Source of the DNA: Xestospongia bergquistia
Taxonomy: Eukaryota > Porifera > Demospongiae > Haplosclerida > Petrosiidae
Length of the DNA stretch: 64,000 nucleotides
NCBI GenBank assembly: GCA_963965975.1
Contig: OZ014417.1
Span: forward strand, 2,709,821-2,773,820
Direction of reading: 5' to 3'
The notes under the pieces: model-generated
What the model was told of the DNA's origin: nothing
Seen by the model: only the letters and a program-made list of their open reading frames with translations
Databases searched by the model: none
Shown here: positions 22,662 through 33,493 of the stretch, one piece after another
Layout: each line of letters begins with the position of its first letter
Position numbering within the stretch: position 1 is the stretch's first letter
Translations under genes and position numbers: made by a program

Positions 22662-23864
22662 TTGAGACAGTCACAGGGTTGCAAAATGAGACTTCCGTTA
22701 TTTCTTATTTATGCAATAGACAATGATGCGGGACCATCATTAAAATAAGCCCAAATACGACTTACCGAATCATTGCAGCGTTTGCTTGTACAATTTTGAA
22801 GTGGACATCGTTCAAAATTACAAAAATGGGTATTTTTGCCTTCGATAATCGTCTATTCTCTGATGAAAAATTGTATCAGAGTCATTCAAAATGATTTTTT
22901 TATATATGTTAGTTCCTTTTATAAGTCAATTGAACTATGAAAGTTTATTAAATACGACATAGCTATATGTTATATATTACACACATGCCCTTTTTCGAGA
23001 AGTCATTTGTTGAAATACACAAACTGCAATCCCATAATAGCTAGTAATCAAAACAGTATTGGCCGTTGTTATAATGCTTTACACAAATGGTAGACTTATG
23101 TGTACTGAATATGCAATGACAGGTGAAGGAACAAGCCAATTCATGACTATGTATAGAACTTTAAAATATTTTATCAAACTCATATAAAAGGCAATGTCTA
23201 GATTGCTCATAATTGAACATCATACTTTAATGTGAAATTAATCCTACGCCCTAGACCCTATATCTTAAACATCAGAACCTAAATGTATTAATTTCAATTT
23301 CACATAAAAGTATGACATTCCATTACCAGCACTCTAGCCCTGCCTATATAAAAAAGATTGCATGATTGTTTTAAATAATTCACGGTCAGTCTATACTCAC
23401 TTAGATTGCATGCTTATACTAAAGCTACTGGTATTAACAATACAATAATGTATTGATTACTATTACTATTGTATTTTTTGTGTGCTTGGATGATTATGAC
23501 ATAAAGTCTTCATTATCCATATTTTATGTCACTTTATTATCTGATACTATTAAATGTCATCCATTGTTGGATAATAAATCACATGACATTTGCATGCTCA
23601 TCTCATAGGAAATTAATACAAAAAAATCATTCATTTTTGAAAGATATTGATGCAATTTTTATCCAAAAATTGACGATTAATTCATTTTTGACGTTGACCA
23701 TATCTGAATTAATAACAATATCATATTACATACTGTCTTTTACTGTTTGATGCATACACATCATAAATGAAAATAATTAATGTATGAAATGTTCATTGCT
23801 AGAGTTAAAGACTCAACCTAGTACTATATATTGTTATTCAGTATATATGAAGACAGTTCACAAG
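22662..23864. other. Intergenic, nothing recognised
   Basis: AT-rich sequence upstream of the UGT and downstream of the first TLC gene. A short open stretch at 23526-23750 has no splice or domain support. The part just beyond the TLC stop (23750-23864) resembles the 3' flank of the second TLC gene, marking the edge of that duplication. Confidence 0.45.
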
Positions 23865-24803
23865 TTATTTTGTCTTCTTTCTTTCATCACCAGCCATAGG
23901 AGAACTCTGTCGAAGTAGCCACTTAATTAACACTATATCATCACTGACAATTAGAAAAAACACAATAATATAAATAATAGAATATATAGAATAATCCCAT
24001 GCACGAACTACTCCTATAAACCACAAAATATGAAAAGACCAGTTGACAAAAGAAATGCTTAAATAAACAAAAAGACTCAAGTAGCATAAAATCTTTAGCC
24101 ATTTAGCATCACGATAGACAACTCTTAAGCCAAGGTAGGCGTTGACAGTAAAAGCAAGAGCACTGAGCGAGCCATAAATTGTACCCATTTTAACAAACCC
24201 TAATAGACCAGTGTATCCTTTGATTTGAAGATTAGTGGAGAAAATGACAAGACCAGTTACAGTGGTTACAATGTGATGGATAATGGTAGTCCTTGGGAGT
24301 TTAGGCACCATATAAAGAGCTACTATATCAGGCACAATATAGGCAGCACAGCCACGTTTCACAGCTAGTTGCAAAAAATCATCAAGAATGGACCCATTAT
24401 AGAATTCCCTCCAAAAGAAACGACATAAAGTGAGAACAGCTAATATCATTGCTTTAATCATGTTTGCCACAACATACCACTTCTTATGACTGGGTTGGAT
24501 TGCTTGAAACTTTGGATCTAGACCTTCCCAAATGTACTTGCAGAAAATGGGACCAATTGTCAAAAGCACACACATACGAAAGATGATATTAAGGGTATCA
24601 ATAAGATCATCTGGTACGAATAAATCTGTCTTCTCTGGAAGTAAGTCATTAAGGAAAGGAAATTTATAATGTTTTGGAGTAAAACAGTTTCCTCTACTGT
24701 CAGAAGAGTTTTCATGAGGAAAAAGGAGCATAAGTGCATCAAATGGCTCCATATACCTACCATCAGGACACTTCCACCATTTAAGTTGTACTGCTTTGGC
24801 CAT
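23865..24803 (-). CDS. TLC-domain-like multi-pass membrane protein, copy 1
   Basis: Single exon, 312 aa. The N-terminal ~60 residues are soluble (WWKCPDG, a short acidic PEKTDLFVPDDLID). About six to seven hydrophobic segments follow from residue 71, and the tail is basic (ERKKTK). The stretch YIVPDIVALYMVPKLP followed by IIHHIVTT (His176-His177) resembles the TRAM-LAG1-CLN8 fold, where paired histidines sit in a TM helix before a tyrosine-rich helix. Ceramide synthases and TLCD/TMEM136-type proteins share this layout. The WWKCPDG N terminus was not recognised. Function is therefore open: lipid synthesis or sensing in an internal membrane is inference. A paralogue of identical length lies at 25803-26741 on the same strand. 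Confidence 0.65.
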   Translation of the reverse strand: MAKAVQLKWWKCPDGRYMEPFDALMLLFPHENSSDSRGNCFTPKHYKFPFLNDLLPEKTDLFVPDDLIDTLNIIFRMCVLLTIGPIFCKYIWEGLDPKFQAIQPSHKKWYVVANMIKAMILAVLTLCRFFWREFYNGSILDDFLQLAVKRGCAAYIVPDIVALYMVPKLPRTTIIHHIVTTVTGLVIFSTNLQIKGYTGLLGFVKMGTIYGSLSALAFTVNAYLGLRVVYRDAKWLKILCYLSLFVYLSISFVNWSFHILWFIGVVRAWDYSIYSIIYIIVFFLIVSDDIVLIKWLLRQSSPMAGDERKKTK

Positions 24804-24984
24804 ATCTTAATCTTGGATCTAGTTTTGAATTTATGTATACTGTGAGGGACCAATCTTTAGCTGGAAAGGTCAGTGGGAGGAGAGTGGAATTGGTATGCCA
24901 TAATAAGTTAATAACATTATTCATAGTAATGTGTACACAGGACTACTATACATTTCAACTTTTAACCAACTAAAATACAACACC

Positions 24985-25280
24985 TGCATGTTGAAATAAT
25001 GCTTCTAAGTCTATTGTCTTAATATTCTCAATAGATTGAGAGGTCACTTGATGAGTTGTCCAGTGCAACTCCAGAATGTGTTACCTCTATAGTCCAATAT
25101 AACTGATCACCATATTGTGGCACTACCATAGCAAAGAACTTCATATTCTCCATAAGCACTACTATGTATTAAACTTAAGAGACAGATGTTATTTCCCTCA
25201 ACAGTTGCTACAAGCAGTTCATAGACATAGTGTCATCAGTTAGTCTTGTAATCATTGAAAATGAAACTTAGTAATAATGT
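24985..25280 (-). pseudogene. Decayed UGT fragment
   Basis: The sequence aligns by eye with part of the intact UGT (about 21355-21560, same strand). Shared blocks include GAGAAGTCACTTGATGAG-like, ACTCCAGAATG, AACTG(G)TCAC(A)A and CATATTGTGG / CATTGTGG. This covers the DQLDWAIRVEHSG and GVPLIIIPQ region. Many substitutions and gaps break the frame. It lies between the two TLC genes, so UGT and TLC genes were probably once interleaved or duplicated together. Confidence 0.6.
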
Positions 25281-25456
25281 GAAGACATCACTAACAGTAT
25301 TATAATGATCATTATTTACACATTCAATATTAACTGTTAGAATTGCTTATAATGATAATAATTAACATTTCAATGACTTTTAGCAAAATCAACCCACACA
25401 GAATAAAATTAATAATAATATTATTATTAACAACCCACACACCTACTCGGGACAAA

Positions 25457-25576
25457 ATGGCGGACATTAAAACCATTCGAAACAAAATTATTTTGCGATT
25501 ATTGTACGTTTCACAGGCTCTGATTCTCATAGCTTTTCATATACAAATCATGTGGTCTAGAAATGCTCAAACATAA
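25457..25576 (+). CDS. Possible 39-residue single-TM small protein
   Basis: ATG in a good context (GACAAAATGGCGGAC) opens a 39-codon frame. A basic start is followed by one predicted hydrophobic helix (LRLLYVSQALILIAFHIQIM) and a short tail, giving the shape of a single-pass micropeptide. No family was recognised and no splice sites are required. It lies between the UGT relic and the second TLC gene, on the opposite strand. It may be chance, or the first exon of something not resolved here. Confidence 0.25.
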   Translation: MADIKTIRNKIILRLLYVSQALILIAFHIQIMWSRNAQT

Positions 25577-25802
25577 ATTATTTAATTATGAAATTATTTT
25601 TATTTTATTATAATATTTTATTAGTGAGATAAATATATATATATATATATATATATAGTGTTTTTCAATGTACACACATCATAATAATCATTTATATAAT
25701 TAATGTTTCTATGAAATGTTCTTGCTAAAGCTAAAAACTTGAACTATTAATAACAAATAAATAATGTTCAGTATATGTTTGAAGGCGATTGTGATGCAAG
25801 AG

Positions 25803-26741
25803 TTATTTTGTCTTCTTCCTTTCATCACCAGCCATAGGAGAGTTTTGTCTAAGTAGCCACTTAATTAACACTATATCATCACTGACAATCAAAAAAAATG
25901 CGAGAATATAAATAATAGAATATATAGAATAATCCCATGCGCGAACTACTCCTATAAACCACAAAATATGAAAAGACCAGTTGATGAAAGAAATTCCTAA
26001 ATAAATAAAAAGACTCAAGTAGCATAATATTTTGATCCATTTAGCATCACGATAGACAACTCTTAAGCCAAGGTAGGCATTGACAGAAAACGCAAGAGCA
26101 CTGAGTGAGCCATAAAGAATACCCATTTTAACAAATCCTAATAGACCAGTGTATCCTTTGATTTGAAGATTAGTGGAGAAAATAACAAGACCACTTAGAG
26201 TGGTTACAATGTGATGGATAATGGTAGTCCTTGGGAGTTTAGGCACCATATAAAGAGCTACTATATCAGGTACAACGTAGATAGCAGAACTACGTTTCAC
26301 AGTTAGTTGTGAAAATTCATCAAGAATGGATCTATGATAGAATTCCCTCCAAAAGAAACGACGTAATGTGAGAACAGCTAATGTTATTGCTTTAAACATG
26401 TTTGCCACAACATACCACTTCTTATGACTGGGCTGGATTGCTCGAAACTTTGGATCTAGACCTTCCCAAATGTACTTACAGACAATGAAGCCAATTGTTA
26501 AAAGCACACACATACGAAACATGACATTAATGACGTCAATAAGATCATCTGGTACGAATAAATCTGTCTTCTCTGGAAGTAAGTCATTTAGAAAAGGAAC
26601 TTTATAATGTTTTGGAGTAAAACAGTTTCCTTTACTGTCAGAAACGTTTTCATGAGGAAAAAGGAGCATTATTGCATCAAGTGGCTCCACATAGCTACCA
26701 TCAGGACACTTCCACCATTTAAGTTGTACTAATTTGGCCAT
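25803..26741 (-). CDS. TLC-domain-like multi-pass membrane protein, copy 2
   Basis: A tandem, intronless paralogue of 23865-24803; also 312 aa and very similar along its whole length, including PDIVALYMVPKLP, IIHHIVTT and the ERKKTK tail. The frame stays open upstream to 26852, but the start at 26741 is preferred because it aligns with the other copy's start. Differences cluster around residues 140-155 and in the TM segments, with the frame fully kept, which suggests both copies are under selection. The 3' flanks also match, so the duplication covered more than the ORF. Confidence 0.65.
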   Translation of the reverse strand: MAKLVQLKWWKCPDGSYVEPLDAIMLLFPHENVSDSKGNCFTPKHYKVPFLNDLLPEKTDLFVPDDLIDVINVMFRMCVLLTIGFIVCKYIWEGLDPKFRAIQPSHKKWYVVANMFKAITLAVLTLRRFFWREFYHRSILDEFSQLTVKRSSAIYVVPDIVALYMVPKLPRTTIIHHIVTTLSGLVIFSTNLQIKGYTGLLGFVKMGILYGSLSALAFSVNAYLGLRVVYRDAKWIKILCYLSLFIYLGISFINWSFHILWFIGVVRAWDYSIYSIIYILAFFLIVSDDIVLIKWLLRQNSPMAGDERKKTK

Positions 26742-27276
26742 ATCTAAAATCTTGAGTCTACAACTTCGACAGCTAAGCTCAAGGGGCGGAAATATTGGAT
26801 CGCAGTTATAGTCATTAATTACTACAGAGGGGTGGTCGTTTGCATACCGCAAGGGCTGTTTGATATGCTGAGGTATTTATATAAGAATAAAAATATCTAC
26901 GTATCATGATCATAGATTCACTTTAATATATGTATCTTATAGCCAATGTTTGTCACTTTAATATATATATGTGTGTATATATTTGCGTGTACACAACAGT
27001 ATTATAATTATATGTAGAACTACCAAATTTTAATCATCTAAAACAAAATATATTAATCTACTAAAAACTTCTAACTCTGTTGTCATTAACAGCCTTCACA
27101 AATAATTCACAGTTTTGTTGTTGTAAGTATAATAAATAAGAAACCTTTCATTGAAATGTGAATGATTATTCTTAAAAAGAAATTCTACTAGATACTGGTT
27201 TTTATAATAATGTAAAAAACTGATTGAATTGAAATTAATAATAGTTAATAATTATTGTTGTACTGTTAGTGACTGT
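26742..27276. other. Intergenic, nothing recognised
   Basis: 5' region of TLC copy 2 and 3' flank of the carboxypeptidase gene; AT-rich, with a short TATATATGTGTGTATATAT tract near 26960-26985. No exon or RNA gene was seen. Confidence 0.4.
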
Positions 27277-30200
27277 TCAGAGTTGAGCAGTAAGAGGCTT
27301 ATGTTTAGCCAAATATATGACACCCTTGTAAACCTCTTCAGCAGTAGGTAATATCTAAGAGAGAGAGAACAATACATAATATTAGCTATAATCAGTACAC
27401 CACTTCAATAGATATGGTTTAACACAATTGCTGACACATTATACAGGTAATAAAATTTATCAGGAAAGGAGAAACAGCAGAAATTCTAGAAATAATTAAG
27501 AGTTAAGGATATATGATCTAGTGTAAACATTTCTAGTATTTTGAGTGTTATATTTTCCTCTTGTTTCTCTTAGCCCACATTTATCAGAGACTAGAGTTAA
27601 CTGTTGTCATTTCTATAGTCACATAGAGTCATAGACTTTTATCCCATTTAATAACAGTACATAAAGGATAAAATATTTAATGTGATTTTATTTATGTACA
27701 TTTGAGCTAGCTATATAGCCATACAAATCAGAGAGTAGTTATAAAGCTGTATAACATACCAAGTAAATAAAAATAATATTACTGAAAACTACAGGATTGA
27801 GACTTACTTGGTCTTTAGGAAGAACAAAACCATGTCCACCTTTATCTCTTAATTCAATGGTGTATGAGGTTGGTCGATAGCCTCCATTATGTTCTGCAGC
27901 ATCATCGCTATAGAACCTGGGGAGGGAGAGAGAGAAATTCAAAGACAACAATTCATAAAATCTTACCAATCCGAAGCTATTCCAGTCGCTTTATACAGAT
28001 CAATAGATTTCTGTGATGTATAACGTTTGCCATGAGACTACAAAACAAATTCATACTTAATATTAATTTGTCTAGTGCTACTCACTTTTTTCATTTCACT
28101 TGACAATTCTTGTCCAAGTTTAAACAACTGTCTTTCATCATGACAGTTGTCTTTTTTCCAACCTAAAAAACCATTGTCACCTATTTTAGTATATTGTTAT
28201 AAAACATACCCCATGGTCTCAAAATAAGTTGTCCAAATGAGTGCCAATCAACTGCAGCCACAATAGGTCCATGTTTCCTAATAGTAGTTGTATTATATAA
28301 TATAATTAGTTACTATAAATACAATTGAATAACATACTTGAAATATTTCATGATATTTTGTGTCTCGAGCTCAGAGCCAGCATGAGAACCGTGATATGTC
28401 TCAGAGCAAGGATTGCGTGCAGATTTCTCTACCTATGAAAAGGCCAGTTATACAATTCACATTACATTCAACACACTATGTCACTAATGCATTCAATGTA
28501 CTGTAATATTGTAAGGTAGAATTATTGAGTTAATCAACATCATATGCTCAATAGAATCTATGATACCAAATATATTCTATTCAAATAAACATATCGTCAA
28601 CTACTGATATATCTCAGTGTGATTGACATTCAAGGTATGGATCAAGGACACTTCTGTATGTACTTATAACTGATTTCAATGTCCACTATAGATGTCCACT
28701 CTAGAAAGAAAGATTTGAATATACTTACATCTCCCCATCCACTCTTGAAGTTCCTGTTTATATCTACTCCACGGCAACCAGTGCCACTAATTTTAACTCT
28801 GTTCTTTCTCCAGAGTCGATTATGCTTCCAAGTATACTAAAGAAAGATATGCTATTAAATACAAACATAATAATATGAGAATGTTTATTATACTCTAGAG
28901 CCAGGTTATAAAAGTGTTACAATACATTATGACAGTTGTAATGACAGTTTGTGATAACGATTTGAAACAGAAAGCAGTTATTTTTAATCAAAAGACAGGA
29001 ATACAATAAACATTGCTAAAGAGTATAACCCTATAATTACAGTATTAATAAAATAATAGCATAACTTCCTTTTCATATGTATCAATAAATAAACAGTTCT
29101 AGTTTATTTAGTGAATATAAGGCTCATAAAATAACAATATTATTACTATACCTATATACTCTATACTGGATCCTGCTTGGCTTACTGTACCATAACATTA
29201 CCATAAATATGATTCTAATAACATAAGTACTGGAATTATAATCAACAATATACATTTGTACATGTAGTAAATCAAGTGCATTCCATCAGTAATAGAGTGT
29301 GTAGCTAATATACTTACTGCATAGCCATCAGGATTAACTACTGGTACAATGATAAATTCCATAGAATTTAATAGCTCAGCAATCTATAAAGACAAACAAG
29401 TTATAATTTAAATTTATTTCTACCTTGTTTGTAGGAAACTGACCAATGAGATCACTTGATTTTAGGTTTTAAATATCATAGTCATTTTAATAAGCACCCC
29501 AGGTCAAGAGGTTTATGTGTTTGTGAACACTTATAAAATCTCCTGGGTTACTTAAAACCCTCCCTGGAACACTTATAAATCTCCCAAGTAATATAACATT
29601 GAAGGACAGTTCAGTATAACTTCTACTACCTTATCATTTATTAGTTCAACAATTCAGTATAAACCATTAGCTCACTATATAATCTATACTTATACTTACA
29701 TCTGTTTTGTCCTTGTAATCTTCAACTAATTTTTGAGCTAAATACATACATACAGCACCAGAAATCCATTCACCTGAAGGTAAAAATATCATTGTTTGAA
29801 ATCACACAACCATTATTATTATTGATCTTATAAATCACTACAAATATGTATAGTTTTGTAAATACACTTAATGATCTTACGAGCATGGATAAGACATTGC
29901 ATGTAAAAACGATGAGGCTTTTTTTCCTTAGAAGCAGTGATGTGGACAGCAGTCATTTGACGTCCTTCATTTGTCTTTCCAATAGAAAAAACTCGTACCA
30001 AGTTTGGATGTTGTTTAGATAAGGTGTCATAAAAGTGATTAATGGAAGCAAAGTTGTGCTATGAGAGAGAGAGAGAGAGAGAGAGAGACTCAAACAAGGC
30101 ACACATCAGATCATTAAGCTATGTACACAATTCACATTAAAGTGACGTGCTCTATTAGTAGCACTCCTAAAACTAATAATGACAAAAACTGGTAAACTTG

Positions 30201-31261
30201 ATGTCCACATTGAACAAGTAACAAGAAGTTAGAAACCTATCAAAATCTATTCCAAGAACTGTTATTACACTATTACAATAATATTGACATCTATTTTACA
30301 CATGTCATTTATAGTACTATTGTGTTAATTGAAGGACTTACATATGCTTTGAACCAATCCTTCGTAACCTCATCAACGTCTTCCTCCTGATCAGAGGAGT
30401 ATGGATCCTAAACAATAAAATAATAACAATAACATTATAAGGTGTTATCAGGAAAGATAACATAGAAAGGTCATCAGAAACATTACAAGGAACATAACTC
30501 TAATATATCTATTCCAATATTATTGGGACATGTGTACTAACAACTGATGGAGACATTAATTTGAAATATATCACCACATCACTTATTATTGTAAACTGTT
30601 ATTATAGAATGTAAACCTCACAATTAACTAAATATACTAACTAATAAAACATCCATCTTGAACTAAACAAAGTGTGGACTACTATACTAACCTTTCCATA
30701 AGAATATTGTTGTAACATCATTTGTAATTTCTGTCTTTCAGTCAACATATTTTCTTCTGCCTCACGAACATGAGTTTCCACATTGTCCACTATTACTGTA
30801 CAAAGATCAGGTAAATAACGTTGGACTACTTTGGAAGTTCTCCTATCCATTCTCATGTCAACTGTTCCATCAGAACCAACTTGCCAGATATCAATATTGG
30901 ATTGGTCCATAATAGTTTGAACCATTTCATTATCTTTGTTTGTACTGAGAGATAGAGAAAGAGAGATAGTATATAATGTGTGTAGTATCCAGGCTAAACT
31001 AATGATAAACATAGCTTTTCATTATGACAAATTGTCCTGTACATCATACATCATATTATAGCCTTTTAAAACACGTTGCATTCTATGTAGTAATACATTA
31101 TTACATAATATCAAAGGACTATCATAGACCATACAATCTTACCATCTCATAACCACTTGATGTTTGTAGGACACTTTCCTTGAGTAGGTACTGGCCTGAA
31201 CAGTAACTGTCAGGACACAGAGAACTATCAGAAAAAAACAGATTCTACTTAGTAGTCCCAT
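27277..31261 (-). CDS. Secreted zinc carboxypeptidase, M14A family (A/B type)
   Basis: 13 exons in coding order: 31143-31261, 30692-30944, 30342-30407, 29881-30058, 29700-29773, 29328-29393, 28729-28836, 28338-28432, 28210-28277, 28086-28162, 27967-28037, 27808-27916, 27277-27354; phases close to 453 aa. A signal peptide (MGLLSRICFFLIVLCVLTVT) leads into an M14 propeptide of about 90 residues, then the catalytic domain. Zinc site HAREW (formed across an exon junction) and the later His in DWHSFGQL; substrate-binding PVVNPDGY, GVDINRNF and NPCSETYHG; catalytic Glu in YTIELRDKG. It removes C-terminal residues from peptides after activation of the zymogen. The loop between SDW and the catalytic Glu is about 8 residues longer than in bovine CPA and acidic, so A-type versus B-type specificity cannot be assigned. 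Confidence 0.94.
30063..30088. repeat. (GA)n microsatellite
   Basis: A GA dinucleotide run beside the 3' splice site (minus strand) of the carboxypeptidase exon at 29881-30058. Confidence 0.9.
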
Positions 31262-31795
31262 CATTCAAAATAGAATAGGACAGCCCTGTCAAAACAGAGA
31301 CACAGGAACAAGTCTCGCTGCAGCCATTGCAATGTCCTCTTCATGCACGAGGTGACATCATGAACTTCCTGGACCTATCCCTAAAAATAGAAATATGCTA
31401 TTTATAGTACATAGAGCTGTAAGTTAGCGGAAACATTTTTGTGCATGCTCTAATAGTGGAAGGTAAAACAATAAACTGACTAGGCAAGCAGAACAAGGTA
31501 AGACATGGTCTAGACATAACACAATGATGCATTGATAACTAAAGAAATAGAAGTTTTATAAATATTATTTTACACATGTAGGCATTTTTTATACAAGGTA
31601 TCCGCTTCTAGAAGTCTTATTTTGAGCACTTTTAAAAATGAAAGTAGTGGTTTGCGTAGGACATGGAAGAGTACCCTCTATAAGAGACGCAATTTATGAC
31701 TTATAATCATATTCATTAAAAAAATCAATTTAATTAGCTGTTTCTATATACATACATATATATACATATACATACATACATACATGCATACATAC

Positions 31796-31861
<66 letters not shown>

Positions 31862-32415
31862 ATGTATGTATATATGTATCCATGTATATATATAAATCAT
31901 TCTTCCTGATACATGCATGCATAATATATTATTGCTACTTATTATAAAGTCATAGCAATGCCCTGTTCATTGTATAGCATATCCTGAGTACACTCATTCA
32001 ATGTGCACTAACAAAGAAAAGAAAATATGAACATACTTTAACTAATTTATAATTCCAATAAAAATAACAAAAAAGTAAATAATTTGTTAAAAACATTCAT
32101 TTAATGTAGAGATGACCATAGTCCCATTCTGACTTGGGGCTAGTTTGAGATGTTTTATTGCTATCCCTACATTTAATGAATTTTTAGAAATTTTAATTTA
32201 TAATTATAGTAATTGTTTATGACACATATTGTTATTGCTTTGCCGCATCTAGAAATACAGTACACATGGGAATAACAAATCAACATTATGAAGATATTCA
32301 TATAATATATGCCAAATTCATGCTTTTTTAGCTTTAGCAAATATATAGCAGTATAGTTATGTAAACAACTTTCTTATATATATAACAATACAGTAGTTAC
32401 TGTATATATTCAGTG
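31262..32415. other. Intergenic, mostly simple sequence
   Basis: 5' region of the carboxypeptidase gene and upstream region of the first Death gene of the next cluster. Contains the (TA/CATA)n tract at 31742-31895. No exon was recognised. Confidence 0.45.
31742..31895. repeat. Compound (CATA)n/(TA)n/(TATG)n microsatellite
   Basis: A CATA tetranucleotide run on the left, a central pure TA run (about 31808-31849) and a TATG run on the right. The two tetranucleotide arms are reverse complements, so the tract can fold into one long hairpin. Confidence 0.95.
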
Positions 32416-33255
32416 ATGGAGAAAAAGAATGGCCAAAAAACAGATTTCAGACATTGGTCTTCAAGCAGTCCCACCAGTACAATTCAAGGTAAGGTTTCCT
32501 GATATTCACTTGTTATAGTTGATATCATCATGTCAAAGGAGGCTTTATTTGGTGGTCCAAAAACAAGAGAACAGTCTGGTATGTAGCCATTGACCAAGAT
32601 TACCATAATAGGTGTATACTTTGTCTCAGATATGATATCAAGCTCATTGCCAAATATTACCAAAAGAAAAGATACAATTTTCAGAGGTATGATAACTCAC
32701 TAACCTACTACATATGCATTCAGTTATATAATAGGCTCACCACAACTTCCATGTTTCCAGAAGAGTCAACATGAAATCACCAAATTACCAAAATTGCAGC
32801 ATTCAAGAAAAGGTATTGTTACCATTAAAGTTTCCAAATAAATCATCCATGTGAACTGTCTTCCATTTTTAGTTTTATACAATACTTCTCAAGAAATGAA
32901 ACACAACAAAATTACAGAAACATTTCGTAAGTATACATGTATAACTTAATGCTTTTATGCTCTTTATGTACTTGTAGAATCACCTACATTATCACGATTA
33001 GTAACAGAGCTGTTTGATTTTTCTGATAAATGGAGAGAGCTGGGCATTCAATTAGGACTCAGTCAAGATGCTATAACTAGCATTGAGAAAAATCACTCAC
33101 CATATGATGATCGCTGTCTGATTAATGTATTAAATATTTGGTTACAATCATGTGAGTCTCCATCATGGATGGTGATAGTTAAAGCATTGAAATCTCAATC
33201 TGTATCTGAAAATGGTACTGCTGTTCGTATATATAGAGAATATTTGACTCTGTAA
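32416..33255 (+). CDS. Death-domain protein with short-exon N terminus
   Basis: Six exons: 32416-32488, 32519-32578, 32630-32686, 32735-32812, 32873-32926, 32978-33255; every intron is phase 1; 199 aa if it stops at 33255. The five small exons encode a polar, unstructured N terminus. The last encodes a Death fold (ELFDFSDKWRELGIQLGLSQ, INVLNIWLQS, SPSWMVIVKAL), with the W-x-x-L-G-x-x-L-G-L pattern seen in Death domains. A donor-like site at 33215 (phase 1) would instead skip the stop and join this exon to the acceptor at 33477, ahead of the next gene's ATG. It could therefore be the first part of a longer gene (see findings). Adaptor or scaffold function is inferred. Confidence 0.7.
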
Positions 33256-33493
33256 AGTGGTGTCCTTTCTGTTATTAAACAACATTTTCTCTTGTATTGT
33301 TACTCATATATTTAATCATTTGATGTTTACTACAATGAATATGAATAAATATATCCTTCAGATTTATACTATCCCTTATATGACAAATGGAATTTCAATG
33401 AATTTTCACTTGCAAATTTTTGCTTTGTCAGTTTTGCTTTGAATTATTTTCTGAGCTACTAACTTTTCCCTCTCAGGAATTATTGGATTAATA

